46,806 nucleotides of DNA from positions 1 through 46,806 of the forward strand of contig CAJQNK010000094.1 of the NCBI GenBank assembly GCA_905479655.1, given 5' to 3'. Every line of letters begins with the position of its first letter. Positions within the stretch are counted from its first letter, which is position 1. Origin of the DNA: an uncultured bacterium (lineage in GTDB: Bacteria; Acidobacteriota; Thermoanaerobaculia; Multivoradales; JAHEKO01). Shown here one piece after another: positions 8,017 to 15,039 of this stretch. The position numbers and the translations under genes were made by a program. Under the pieces are notes generated by a model. It was not told the DNA's origin. It was given only the letters and a program-made list of their open reading frames with translations, and did not search any database.

Positions 8017-8763
8017 ATGACCAGCGCGAACCATCGCCCCATCGCCGTCATCACCGGAGCGAGCTCCGGCATCGGAGCCGCCACCGCCGTCGCCCTCCAC
8101 GAGGCCGGCTACTCGGTCGTCCTGGGCGCCCGCCGTACGGACCGTCTGCGGGAGGTCGCGGAACCCCTCGGCGGCCTCGCCCTCCACCTCGACGTCACCG
8201 ACAGGACCAGCGTCGAGGCGTTCGCCGGGCGGATCCCCGAGGCCGCGGTGCTGGTCAACAACGCTGGCGGCGCGCTCGGCGCCGACTCGGTCGAACGAGC
8301 CGACGACGAGCGCTGGCGCACGATGTGGGAGACGAACGTCCTCGGCACGGTGCGCCTGACACGGGCGCTCCTGCCGGTCCTCGAGGCCTCCAGCGGCGGA
8401 CACGTCGTCAACGTGGGCTCCATCGCAGGCTTCGAGACCTACGCGGGTGGCGGGGGCTACACCGCGGCCAAGCACGCCGTTCGGGCGCTGACCAAGACCC
8501 TCCGTCTGGAACTCCTCGGGCGTCCGGTGCGGGTCACCGAGATCTGTCCCGGCCTGGTGGAGACGGAGTTCTCCCTGGTGCGCTTCGCGGGCGATCGGGA
8601 GAAGGCCAAGGCCGTCTACCACGGGATGGATCCCCTGACCGCGGGTGACGTGGCGGACTGCGTCGCCTGGGTCGTGACCCGCCCGCCGCGGGTGAACATC
8701 GACGAGATCGTCGTCCGCCCCCGAGACCAGGCCACGGCGACGGCGGTCTGGCGGGGGCGGTGA
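8017..8763 (+). CDS. NAD(P)-dependent short-chain dehydrogenase (YdfG-like)
   Basis: A 248-residue classical SDR. It has the cofactor-binding TGASSGIG at residues 13-20, the structural NNAG in VLVNNAGG, and the catalytic Ser135-Tyr148-Lys152 set in VGSIAGFETYAGGGGYTAAK. PGLVETEFS and the C-terminal end NIDEIVVRP resemble the YdfG / 3-hydroxy-acid dehydrogenase (serine, L-allo-threonine) subgroup, so an NADP-dependent short-chain 3-hydroxy acid substrate is likely but not proven. The Arg-Arg after strand 2 (GARRTDRL) favours NADP. Its TGA stop overlaps the GTG of the broken gene that follows. Confidence 0.9.
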   Translation: MTSANHRPIAVITGASSGIGAATAVALHEAGYSVVLGARRTDRLREVAEPLGGLALHLDVTDRTSVEAFAGRIPEAAVLVNNAGGALGADSVERADDERWRTMWETNVLGTVRLTRALLPVLEASSGGHVVNVGSIAGFETYAGGGGYTAAKHAVRALTKTLRLELLGRPVRVTEICPGLVETEFSLVRFAGDREKAKAVYHGMDPLTAGDVADCVAWVVTRPPRVNIDEIVVRPRDQATATAVWRGR

Positions 8764-9056
8764 CCTCGCGCCTCGCCGGCGAGTTGCGGCTCGAGGAGTG
8801 GCGCTACCGGCCGTTCACCGGCGAGGCGGCTCCCCCGGTCGACGATCGGGGCTGGCTGGCGGCCGACCCGGAGCTCCGGAGCGGAGCCACCCCCGTCGAC
8901 TGGTCCGGCGCCGGCTGGATCGCGATCGACCTGGCCGTGCCACCGCAGGCCGTCGGGAGGACCCTGGCTCTCCGGCTACCCCGCCACCTGGGCGCCTCCC
9001 GCTGGTTCGTCGACGGCCTTCCGATCGGCGAGATCGGCACGCCGACCCCCGAGTAG
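8760..9056 (+). pseudogene. Truncated N-terminal sensor-domain fragment (7TMR-DISM/galactose-binding-like)
   Basis: A 98-codon frame from GTG, overlapping the SDR stop. EEWRYRPFTGE, then GWLAADPELR and LALRLPRHLGASRWFVDGLPIGEIG, resembles the first part of the extracellular jelly-roll domain that precedes a seven-helix membrane region in 7TMR-DISM histidine kinases and phosphatases. It stops at TAG, but the same frame continues plausibly after it (AYEPARPFATTRD) before meeting a terminator, and there is no signal peptide or downstream domain. I read it as the decayed start of a sensor gene; a short functional protein is the alternative. Confidence 0.5.
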
Positions 9057-9102
9057 GCCTACGAGCCGGCCCGGCCCTTCGCGACGACCCGCGACCGGAG
9101 GC

Positions 9103-9132
9103 CAAAAGAAAAGGGCCGCCCGAAGGCGGCCC
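9103..9132 (-). terminator. Rho-independent terminator of the TonB-dependent receptor gene
   Basis: On the minus strand, GGGCCGCC-TTCG-GGCGGCCC (9113-9132) forms a perfect 8-bp GC stem with a TTCG tetraloop, followed by TTTTCTTTT (down to 9104). It lies 26 bases past the receptor stop codon, a textbook intrinsic terminator. Confidence 0.95.
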
Positions 9133-9158
9133 TCGAGGTCACTGCAGGCCTTCTCGAA

Positions 9159-12100
9159 TCAGAAGGACCAGCGGATGCCGAGCTTCGCCCGCCAGCGCGA
9201 GCTGAGGTTCGACGTCTGCCACTTGGACTGATCCGGATCCGTGACGATGCCGTCCAGGTCGTAGATCGGCAGGCCGTCGTCGGTCACGCCGATCCAGTCC
9301 ACCGGGGTGATGGCATTGAAGTTGGCGTACCGGACCACGCCAGAGCTCGAGTCGAACAGGTTCATCACGTTGAGGATGTCCGCCGTGATCTGGAGCGAGG
9401 TGCCCCGGATCGGGATGTCCTGAGCGATCCGGATGTCCAGGCTGTGCGACCACGGAGCGTCGCCGCAGTTCCGCGGCGCGATGCGACCCCGATTCCCGTC
9501 GAGGCAGTCGACGCTCTTCAGGAACGCGTCGAGCTCCTCCCAGGTGCCGTCGCCGATCACCACGTCGTCCGGACCCGAGGGTACGTACATCAGGTCGTTG
9601 GAGAAGTAGCCGTCGCCGTTGGCCGTGGGGAAGGACTGGAAGCCGTAGATGTTCGAGAACGGCCGCCCGGACTGCAGGTTGTAGAACGCCGACACCGTGG
9701 TGGGGAAGTTCGTGTCGCGGTTGAACCGGTACTGGAGCGAAGCGTTGAAACGGTGCTCCACGTTGAAGTCCGAGGTCGAGACCGGGACCTCGTTGGGGTT
9801 ACCCGGCACCTCGGTGAACTGGAAGTTCGACACCGCGCGACTGGAAGTGCCGTCGTTCACCGTCTTCGAGTCGCCGTAGGCGTAGCTCACGAACGCCGAC
9901 CAGCCGTCACGGTAGGGCCGCTCGAGCTTGACGGCGAGGTTGGTCGCCTCGCCCTGGCTGGTGTTGGTGATGAGGTAGGCGCCGGTGACGCCCGAGTCGA
10001 CCTTCTCCATGATCGGCCGACCGTCGTAGGGACGGACCTGACCGGACTCCTGGAGGTTGACGTCGCGGTAGTCGATCTCCTCCTGGCTGTCGGAGTAGAC
10101 CAGCTCGATGGAGGCCACCAGATCCCACCAGGGAAGCTGCTGGTCGTAGGCCAGGTTGTAGCGCAGCACTTGGGGGAACTGGAAGTTCGGGTCGATCAGG
10201 TTGAACTCTCCGGTGGAGGCCCCACCCACGTCGACCGGCTGGTTGTTGATGTCCGTCACGATCGGCACACCGAAAGCCTGCACGTTGGTCTGTTCGATGC
10301 CCGTGCGGGCGTAGGAGTTCGAGATCCAGACGTAGGGCGTCCGACCCGCGAAGAGGCCCACTCCGCCTCGGAGCTGCTGCTTGCCGTCGCTCTTCGGATC
10401 CCAGTTGAAGCCGACCCGGGGCTGCCAGAGGGTCTCGCCGTCGGGGATCGTGTCCGTGCGCAGGCCGTAGAGATCCTCGGTCAGCGGATTGCGGCTCGGC
10501 GAATCCGGGAAGAACGGGATGTCGACGCGCAGACCGTAGGTCAACGACAGGTTCGGCTTCGCCGCCCACTGGTCGCCAACGTAGAGGCCGACCTGGTTGA
10601 CCTTGAACTTCTGCGAGTCCGGCTTGCCCTCGTTGACGAAGGTGTAGTTGTAGCGTCGGGAGATGCCGGCCTCGAGGTCGTCCAACGTCGAGAACTCGTA
10701 GGAGCCGAAGGCGTTCTGGACGAAGAGGTTGTCGAACTCGAAGAGCTCGTTGTGAGTGCCGAGCGTGACCGTGTGGTCGCCGAGCACCCAGGTGAAGTCG
10801 TTGGTGAACTCCAGGATGTCCTGGTCCAGGGCGTTGCGGGTCGAGAAGGGCTCCGTGCCCGCCTCGAACTCGAAGTCGCCGCCCTCACCCACCTGCTCCA
10901 CCTCGATCCAGGGGAACGCCGGAGTCGCCACGCCGCCGCGCCGGTCCCGGATCGTCTGGAGGGCGACGCGGAACTCGTTGAACTTGTCGCTGCCCAGCAC
11001 GCTGTTCAGCTGCAGGACCGTCGAGTTCGTCTCGCTCGCGAAGTCGTAGCCCTCGGAGGGGAACTCGTAGGTCCCCGAGCTCGGCCGGTTGATGAGGTTC
11101 GTCGCGTCCACGTAGTTGTGGCGCAGCGTCAGCGTGTTGTTGTCGTTCACGTTGAAGTCGAGACGGCCGAAGATCTTGTCCGAGTCCGTGGGCCGCGTGT
11201 TCTCAGCCAGACCGCCCGGATCGAAGCCGTAGTTGTTGATCAGGATGTTGCGGAAGCGCTCCGCGTCGGCCAGGGTCTCCGCTCCGGCGCCGAACTGCTG
11301 GCCGCCGACACCGTCGATCGACCAGCCGGTGGGCTCCTCGCGCTCGCTGATCTCGGCGTTGAGGAAGTAGAAGACCTTGTCCTGAGAGATCGGACCGCCC
11401 AGACGGAAGCCGTACTGGTCGTCGGAGAAGGTGCCGATCGTGCCGAGCTCCTTCGGGCCGTCGCCCACCAGGCCGTCGTCGAAGGAGAAGTAGTAGAGGG
11501 AGCCGTTCAGGTCGTTGGTGCCGCTGCGCGTCACCGCGTTGATGGAGCCACCCGAGAAGCCGCCCTGGCGCACGTCGTAGTCCGCCAGCACGAGCTGGAT
11601 CTCGTCGATGGCGTCGAGGCTGATCGGCGTCGTGTTGGCCTGACCGCCCGGGGTGCCCTGGTCGGAGAGGCCGAACAGGTCGTTGTTGACCGAGCCGTCG
11701 ATCTGAATGTTGTTGTAGCGGCTGCTGCGGCCGGCCACGGAGATCGCCACCGGGTCCTCGTTCTCCGCCGACTGGGTGAAGAACGGGTTGGTGCGGGCGA
11801 AGTCGTCGAGACCGCGGCCGATGGTCGGGAGATTCTCGATGTCCTGGGCGCTGACGTTGGACGCGGCACCGGTCCGGGCCGGGCTGATCAGCGGGTTGGA
11901 CTCGCCGACCACGACCAGCTCCTCGGAGATCGTCTCGAGCTGCAGCTCGAAGCTCAGGTCGGTCGCCTCGCCGAGGCGGACCTGCACACCCGTCGCCTCG
12001 GAGGCGCGGAAGCCCTCGAGGGAAGCTGTGACGCCATAGTCGCCGAGCTTCACGTTGACGATGTTGAAGCGGCCGTCGGGACCGGTCACGACGGTGTAGC

Positions 12101-12266
12101 GCGTGCCCGTGTTCTCGTTGACCGCCTGGATGGTCACGCCGGGGAGGGCGCCGCCCTCCTGATCCAGCACCTGACCGCTCAGCGAGCCCGTGGTGACCTG
12201 CCCGGCGGCGATCCCGGCGCACAGCGCCAAGAGGCCGAGGGCGAGGACGGTGCGATGGAGCTTCAT
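9159..12266 (-). CDS. TonB-dependent receptor with N-terminal carboxypeptidase-regulatory-like domain (Oar-like)
   Basis: A 1035-residue outer-membrane protein. The ATG at 12266 follows GGGAGGAG and starts a clear Sec signal (MKLHRTVLALGLLALCAGIAAGQ); the frame is open further upstream but codes nothing plausible. Residues about 25-105 (GSLSGQVLDQEGGALPGVTI, GRFNIVNVKLGDYGV) form a carboxypeptidase-regulatory-like beta sandwich. A plug region follows (about 110-270, with the VQVRLGEATDLSFELQ link and DEIQLVLADYDVRQGGFSG), then a long beta-barrel ending in a terminal Phe (LGIRWSF), the outer-membrane insertion signal. This Oar-like architecture is greatly expanded in Acidobacteriota. The substrate is unknown; large oligomeric nutrients or peptides are typical guesses. 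It stands alone with its own terminator. Confidence 0.93.
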   Translation of the reverse strand: MKLHRTVLALGLLALCAGIAAGQVTTGSLSGQVLDQEGGALPGVTIQAVNENTGTRYTVVTGPDGRFNIVNVKLGDYGVTASLEGFRASEATGVQVRLGEATDLSFELQLETISEELVVVGESNPLISPARTGAASNVSAQDIENLPTIGRGLDDFARTNPFFTQSAENEDPVAISVAGRSSRYNNIQIDGSVNNDLFGLSDQGTPGGQANTTPISLDAIDEIQLVLADYDVRQGGFSGGSINAVTRSGTNDLNGSLYYFSFDDGLVGDGPKELGTIGTFSDDQYGFRLGGPISQDKVFYFLNAEISEREEPTGWSIDGVGGQQFGAGAETLADAERFRNILINNYGFDPGGLAENTRPTDSDKIFGRLDFNVNDNNTLTLRHNYVDATNLINRPSSGTYEFPSEGYDFASETNSTVLQLNSVLGSDKFNEFRVALQTIRDRRGGVATPAFPWIEVEQVGEGGDFEFEAGTEPFSTRNALDQDILEFTNDFTWVLGDHTVTLGTHNELFEFDNLFVQNAFGSYEFSTLDDLEAGISRRYNYTFVNEGKPDSQKFKVNQVGLYVGDQWAAKPNLSLTYGLRVDIPFFPDSPSRNPLTEDLYGLRTDTIPDGETLWQPRVGFNWDPKSDGKQQLRGGVGLFAGRTPYVWISNSYARTGIEQTNVQAFGVPIVTDINNQPVDVGGASTGEFNLIDPNFQFPQVLRYNLAYDQQLPWWDLVASIELVYSDSQEEIDYRDVNLQESGQVRPYDGRPIMEKVDSGVTGAYLITNTSQGEATNLAVKLERPYRDGWSAFVSYAYGDSKTVNDGTSSRAVSNFQFTEVPGNPNEVPVSTSDFNVEHRFNASLQYRFNRDTNFPTTVSAFYNLQSGRPFSNIYGFQSFPTANGDGYFSNDLMYVPSGPDDVVIGDGTWEELDAFLKSVDCLDGNRGRIAPRNCGDAPWSHSLDIRIAQDIPIRGTSLQITADILNVMNLFDSSSGVVRYANFNAITPVDWIGVTDDGLPIYDLDGIVTDPDQSKWQTSNLSSRWRAKLGIRWSF

Positions 12267-12526
12267 CGATCTCCTCCCGTCTTCAGATGAGGGGTTCGGT
12301 TCATCCGTGTGTACCGGATGGGGTGATTCCGATTCGTCGATCCGAGGGGCACGGCCCCCGAAAATGCCCTTCATGAGCATCCCTCGATGGCTCGTGCCGA
12401 TGCCGTCGGACCAAGATTCTCTCTCCACCTCCAGGCCGCGGCAGCCTAACCCGTCGCTGTGAATTGCGTGTCACGGACGAGTCGCAAGGCCTGCTCCGCG
12501 CCTCGAGATCTCTCTGGTTCGGAACG

Positions 12527-12555
12527 ATTGTAGACGCTCACGCGCCGCTTGGCCA
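12527..12555 (-). promoter_or_regulatory. Possible sigma-70-type promoter for the TonB-dependent receptor
   Basis: The 357-base gap 12267-12623 has no supported gene. Within it, on the minus strand, TGGCCA (12555-12550), a 17-base spacer and TACAAT (12532-12527) make a fair -35/-10 pair, which would give a leader of about 250 bases before the receptor ATG. A short GC hairpin (GGGGC-ACG-GCCCC, around 12345-12357) would sit within that leader. The promoter is predicted by eye only. Confidence 0.35.
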
Positions 12556-12623
12556 GCCTGCCCAATCGGCTGTGCACCCACGCCGGGAGCTGGCCCGAAT
12601 CCGCTGGAACGCCAGTGGGAGCC

Positions 12624-13091
12624 TCAGTCGACCCCGGTCGACCCGAAGCCCCCGCCGCCCCGCCGCGTCGGCTCCAGATTCTCGGCTTCCAACAGCTCGA
12701 CCGGAGCGACCCGGGAGATTACGAGCTGTGCCACCCGGTCCCCTCTGCGGAGGACGATGGGCTCTCGTCCGTGGTTGACCAGCAGCACCCGAACTTCTCC
12801 CCGGTAGTCGCTGTCCACCGTCCCCGGGGCGTTGAGGACCGTCAGCCCGTGGCGCACCGCCAGCCCGCTCCGGGGCCGGATCTGCCCCTCCCAACCGGCC
12901 GGAATCTCCAGGACGAGGCCGGTGGGCACCAGCTCTCGCTCGCCGGGCTCCAGAGTCAGGGCCTCGACGAGCGCGGCGCGCAGATCGAGGCCGGCGCTCC
13001 CCTCCGAGGCGCGCTCGGGCAGCGGCAGACCTCGGCCGTGGTCCAGGCGGACGACCCGAACGGAGACCGGGTCAGCCGCCGCCGAATCCAC
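12624..13091 (-). CDS. dut: dUTP diphosphatase
   Basis: A 155-residue trimeric-type dUTPase that converts dUTP to dUMP and pyrophosphate, limiting uracil in DNA and feeding dTMP synthesis. All five motifs are present: I SAGLDLRA (about 32-39), II RSGLA (74-78), III VLNAPGTVDSDYRGEV (85-100), IV RRGDRVAQLVI (115-125) and V RGGGGFGSTG (144-153). The start is a GTG preceded by GGAGGGGGG. It overlaps the end of the upstream pseudopilin by 20 bases, so dut is the last gene of the secretion operon and is probably translationally coupled to it. The association looks incidental. Confidence 0.95.
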   Translation of the reverse strand: MDSAAADPVSVRVVRLDHGRGLPLPERASEGSAGLDLRAALVEALTLEPGERELVPTGLVLEIPAGWEGQIRPRSGLAVRHGLTVLNAPGTVDSDYRGEVRVLLVNHGREPIVLRRGDRVAQLVISRVAPVELLEAENLEPTRRGGGGFGSTGVD

Positions 13092-14088
13092 CGCCGCCCC
13101 CCTCCTCCTCCAGGAAGAGATCCTCCAGCTCCTGCAGATCCTCTTCGCTCTGGAAGTCGAAGTCGAATGGATCGTCCGCGCCCTCCTCGACCGCCTCGCC
13201 ATCCCCGAAGTCGGCGAACGGGTCGTCCTGCACCTCTTCCCCGTTCTCGCCCCGCTGCCCGTCCGCCGCCTCGCCGCCGGAGTCTCCCTTGCCGAACAGG
13301 TCCCCGATACCCGAGCCCGACCCCGCCTGCGCCAGCTTGGTCGGCAGGTTGCGGGTCATCCAGGAGGTGCCGATGTAAGGTGCTCGCGGCTGCCCCTCGG
13401 CGCCGTCCGTCCCGGGCACGAGCTCCGGCGTGAACTGCCACTGGTTGTAGTGGTCGTTGCCACGGAAGATCCGGTACGACTCCTCGTCGCTGCGGCTGGA
13501 GACCCCTTGGAGGGGGCCGATCTGCTCGCGGCCGAAATTGGAAGCCCACTCCTCGACGCTCTCACCCCCGGCTCCCGCCTGGAACTCCTGGGACCACTCC
13601 TCGACACTCTGTGCCCCCGGCGCTCCACCGGCCTGGAACTCCTGGGCCCACTCCTCCACGCTCTTGCCGCCGGGACCGGTCCCCTGCGCGCCGCCGACGC
13701 CCGGCGCCTGCTGGCCGCCCGGCTGCCCGCCCTGTCCGGCGCCGGACAGGATCAGCCACTTGCCGTGCTCCGTCATGGGATCGTCCCAGAGCTGGCGGAT
13801 CGAGCGCGGCTCGGCCTCGAGCAGCTCCTCGAGCCGATTGGGCGGGCGGCCGAAGCGAGCCTGGAAGACGCGGATCGCCTCGGCGTACTGCATCCCACGG
13901 AAGATCAGCTCCTCCTCCTTCTCCCGCTGGATGATCTTCGACCAGTAGGGACCGGCTGCGGCGAGCCCGATGCTCATCACCGCGATGAGCACCATCAGGA
14001 TGACCAGGGTGTAGCCGCCCCGCCGGCCGGTCCGCCCGCGTCGAGACGTCCCCACCGGACGACCGACGGGAGCCCTACCAGTCCGCAT
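13072..14088 (-). CDS. Third pseudopilin-like protein of the secretion operon, lacking Glu5
   Basis: A 338-residue protein whose ATG overlaps the end of the preceding pseudopilin gene by 14 bases. After a basic leader ending RRGRTGRRG comes YTLVILMVLIAVMSIGLAAAG, a type IV pilin-like processing site and hydrophobic helix. The residue at mature position 5 is Ile rather than Glu, as in tip-type minor pseudopilins such as GspK. A coiled region (REKEEELIFRGMQYAEAIRVFQ) precedes a segment related to other Acidobacteria-type pilin proteins (PPNRLEELL, WDDPMTEHGKW). The second half is unusual: a Gly/Gln-rich linker, three SVEEW(A/S)xxF repeats, and a C-terminus packed with Asp/Glu that ends in Gly. 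No domain is recognisable there. It probably belongs to the pseudopilus. Confidence 0.75.
   Translation of the reverse strand: MRTGRAPVGRPVGTSRRGRTGRRGGYTLVILMVLIAVMSIGLAAAGPYWSKIIQREKEEELIFRGMQYAEAIRVFQARFGRPPNRLEELLEAEPRSIRQLWDDPMTEHGKWLILSGAGQGGQPGGQQAPGVGGAQGTGPGGKSVEEWAQEFQAGGAPGAQSVEEWSQEFQAGAGGESVEEWASNFGREQIGPLQGVSSRSDEESYRIFRGNDHYNQWQFTPELVPGTDGAEGQPRAPYIGTSWMTRNLPTKLAQAGSGSGIGDLFGKGDSGGEAADGQRGENGEEVQDDPFADFGDGEAVEEGADDPFDFDFQSEEDLQELEDLFLEEEGGGGGFGGG
13531..13662 (-). repeat. Three in-frame repeats encoding SVEEW(A/S)xxF
   Basis: Within the third pseudopilin gene, three units of about 32 bases (13631-13662, 13577-13609 and 13531-13562) encode SVEEWAQEFQA, SVEEWSQEFQA and SVEEWASNFG, separated by Gly/Pro-rich spacers. 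The first two are nearly identical in DNA, while the third has diverged. They look like short helical motifs on a flexible linker. Confidence 0.8.
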
Positions 14089-14509
14089 AGGGAGTCCCGT
14101 CGAGCGCCAGGCGATCCGAGCCGGAGTAGACATCGACGATACCCGGCTGGCCATCCTCCGGCAGATCGGTCTCGGCCGGCGGGGCATCGGGGTCGATCTC
14201 CTCGTAGACGACCTGCCAGGTCTGGTTGCTCTTCGTCATCGGATCGAAGGGGATCGACCGCAGGTAACCCTCGTCCTCCAGGATCTCGACGCTCTCCGGG
14301 TAGTAGCCCTTGTCGCCGTAGTACTGGTCGATGACGTCGCGCAGGACGTGGAGGTTGGTCTTCAATACCGCCTCCTTGGCGCGCGTCGGACCGTCCTTCA
14401 GGGCGGGTAGGGCGATGGTCGCCAGGATGCCGATGATCGCGATGACGATGATGAGCTCCATCAGCGTGAAGCCGCGGGCTGCCGGGTTCCTGCTTGGTCG
14501 GTTCTTCAT
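14075..14509 (-). CDS. gspG: Major pseudopilin GspG-like
   Basis: A 144-residue prepilin-like protein. The leader ends AARG, followed by FTLMELIIVIAIIGILATIALP, the canonical cleavage site with Phe1 and Glu5 and the N-methylated hydrophobic helix. The globular part has the GspG pattern VLKTNLHVLRDVIDQYYGDKGYYPESVEIL, then YLRSIPFDPMT, with the C-terminal region (GIVDVYSGS) corresponding to the calcium-binding loop area. It is the likely main subunit of the pseudopilus. Six bases separate it from the upstream pseudopilin gene, and its end overlaps the next one. A prepilin peptidase (GspO/PilD) is needed but is not in the window. Confidence 0.9.
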   Translation of the reverse strand: MKNRPSRNPAARGFTLMELIIVIAIIGILATIALPALKDGPTRAKEAVLKTNLHVLRDVIDQYYGDKGYYPESVEILEDEGYLRSIPFDPMTKSNQTWQVVYEEIDPDAPPAETDLPEDGQPGIVDVYSGSDRLALDGTPYADW

Positions 14510-14514
14510 GGTGG

Positions 14515-15009
14515 TCACCACAGGGAGTAGGGCACGTCGTTGAGTCCCACGCCCTCGCTCAACGAGTAGACGTCGAACACGTTCTCGCCCCCCCACGAGT
14601 CCGCGTCCCACTCGTCCTGATAGCTGCGCAGGCCCCACTCGGCCTCGCCGGTCATCGGGTCGATGGGAACCCGCCGGAGGAACTTCGCCTTCCGGTCGAC
14701 CTGCCCGACGAGGTCGATGCCTTCGTACAGGACCTCCAGCTCCTTCGGATAGCCGTCGGTCCCCAGCTCGATGGGGATCAGGCCCGCGTCGCTGAAGCGC
14801 TTGTGCTCGTCGATGGCGTTGCGGAGGGTGCGCAGTGCGGACCGGAGCTCCATCTCCTTCACGCGTTTCTGCGTGTACTTGACCACCGGCAGGCTCACCG
14901 TCACCAGGATGCCCATGATGGCCACGACGATGATCAACTCGACCATCGTCACGCCCCGCCGCGGGGAGCCGACCGCGACCCGTCCAGTTCTCTCGCGCAC
15001 TGCCGACAT
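14515..15009 (-). CDS. Second GspG-like pseudopilin
   Basis: A 164-residue prepilin-like protein with ATG at 15009 and AAGGTGG upstream. The processing site is SPRRG, followed by VTMVELIIVVAIMGILVTVSLP, with Val at +1 instead of Phe but Glu5 kept. The globular domain (ALRTLRNAIDEHKRFSDAGLI, then FLRRVPIDPMTGEAEW and a terminal FDVYSLSEG) is of GspG type and clearly paralogous to the next gene. Two GspG paralogs plus a Glu5-less pseudopilin suggest a pseudopilus of mixed composition. Confidence 0.88.
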   Translation of the reverse strand: MSAVRERTGRVAVGSPRRGVTMVELIIVVAIMGILVTVSLPVVKYTQKRVKEMELRSALRTLRNAIDEHKRFSDAGLIPIELGTDGYPKELEVLYEGIDLVGQVDRKAKFLRRVPIDPMTGEAEWGLRSYQDEWDADSWGGENVFDVYSLSEGVGLNDVPYSLW

Positions 15010-15039
15010 CAACTCGAACCACCTTCGGTCACTGCTTCC

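Noticed and set aside
9444..12290. A 948-codon plus-strand open frame antisense to the TonB-dependent receptor
   Set aside because: The GC-rich codon pattern of the receptor leaves the opposite strand open. The translation is Val/Asp/Arg-rich without domains, while the minus-strand frame has a signal peptide, domains and a terminator.
13092..13202. A longer N-terminus for dut reaching 13202
   Set aside because: The extra 37 residues are Arg/Ser-rich shadow of the pseudopilin acidic tail; the GTG at 13091 gives the normal dUTPase length.
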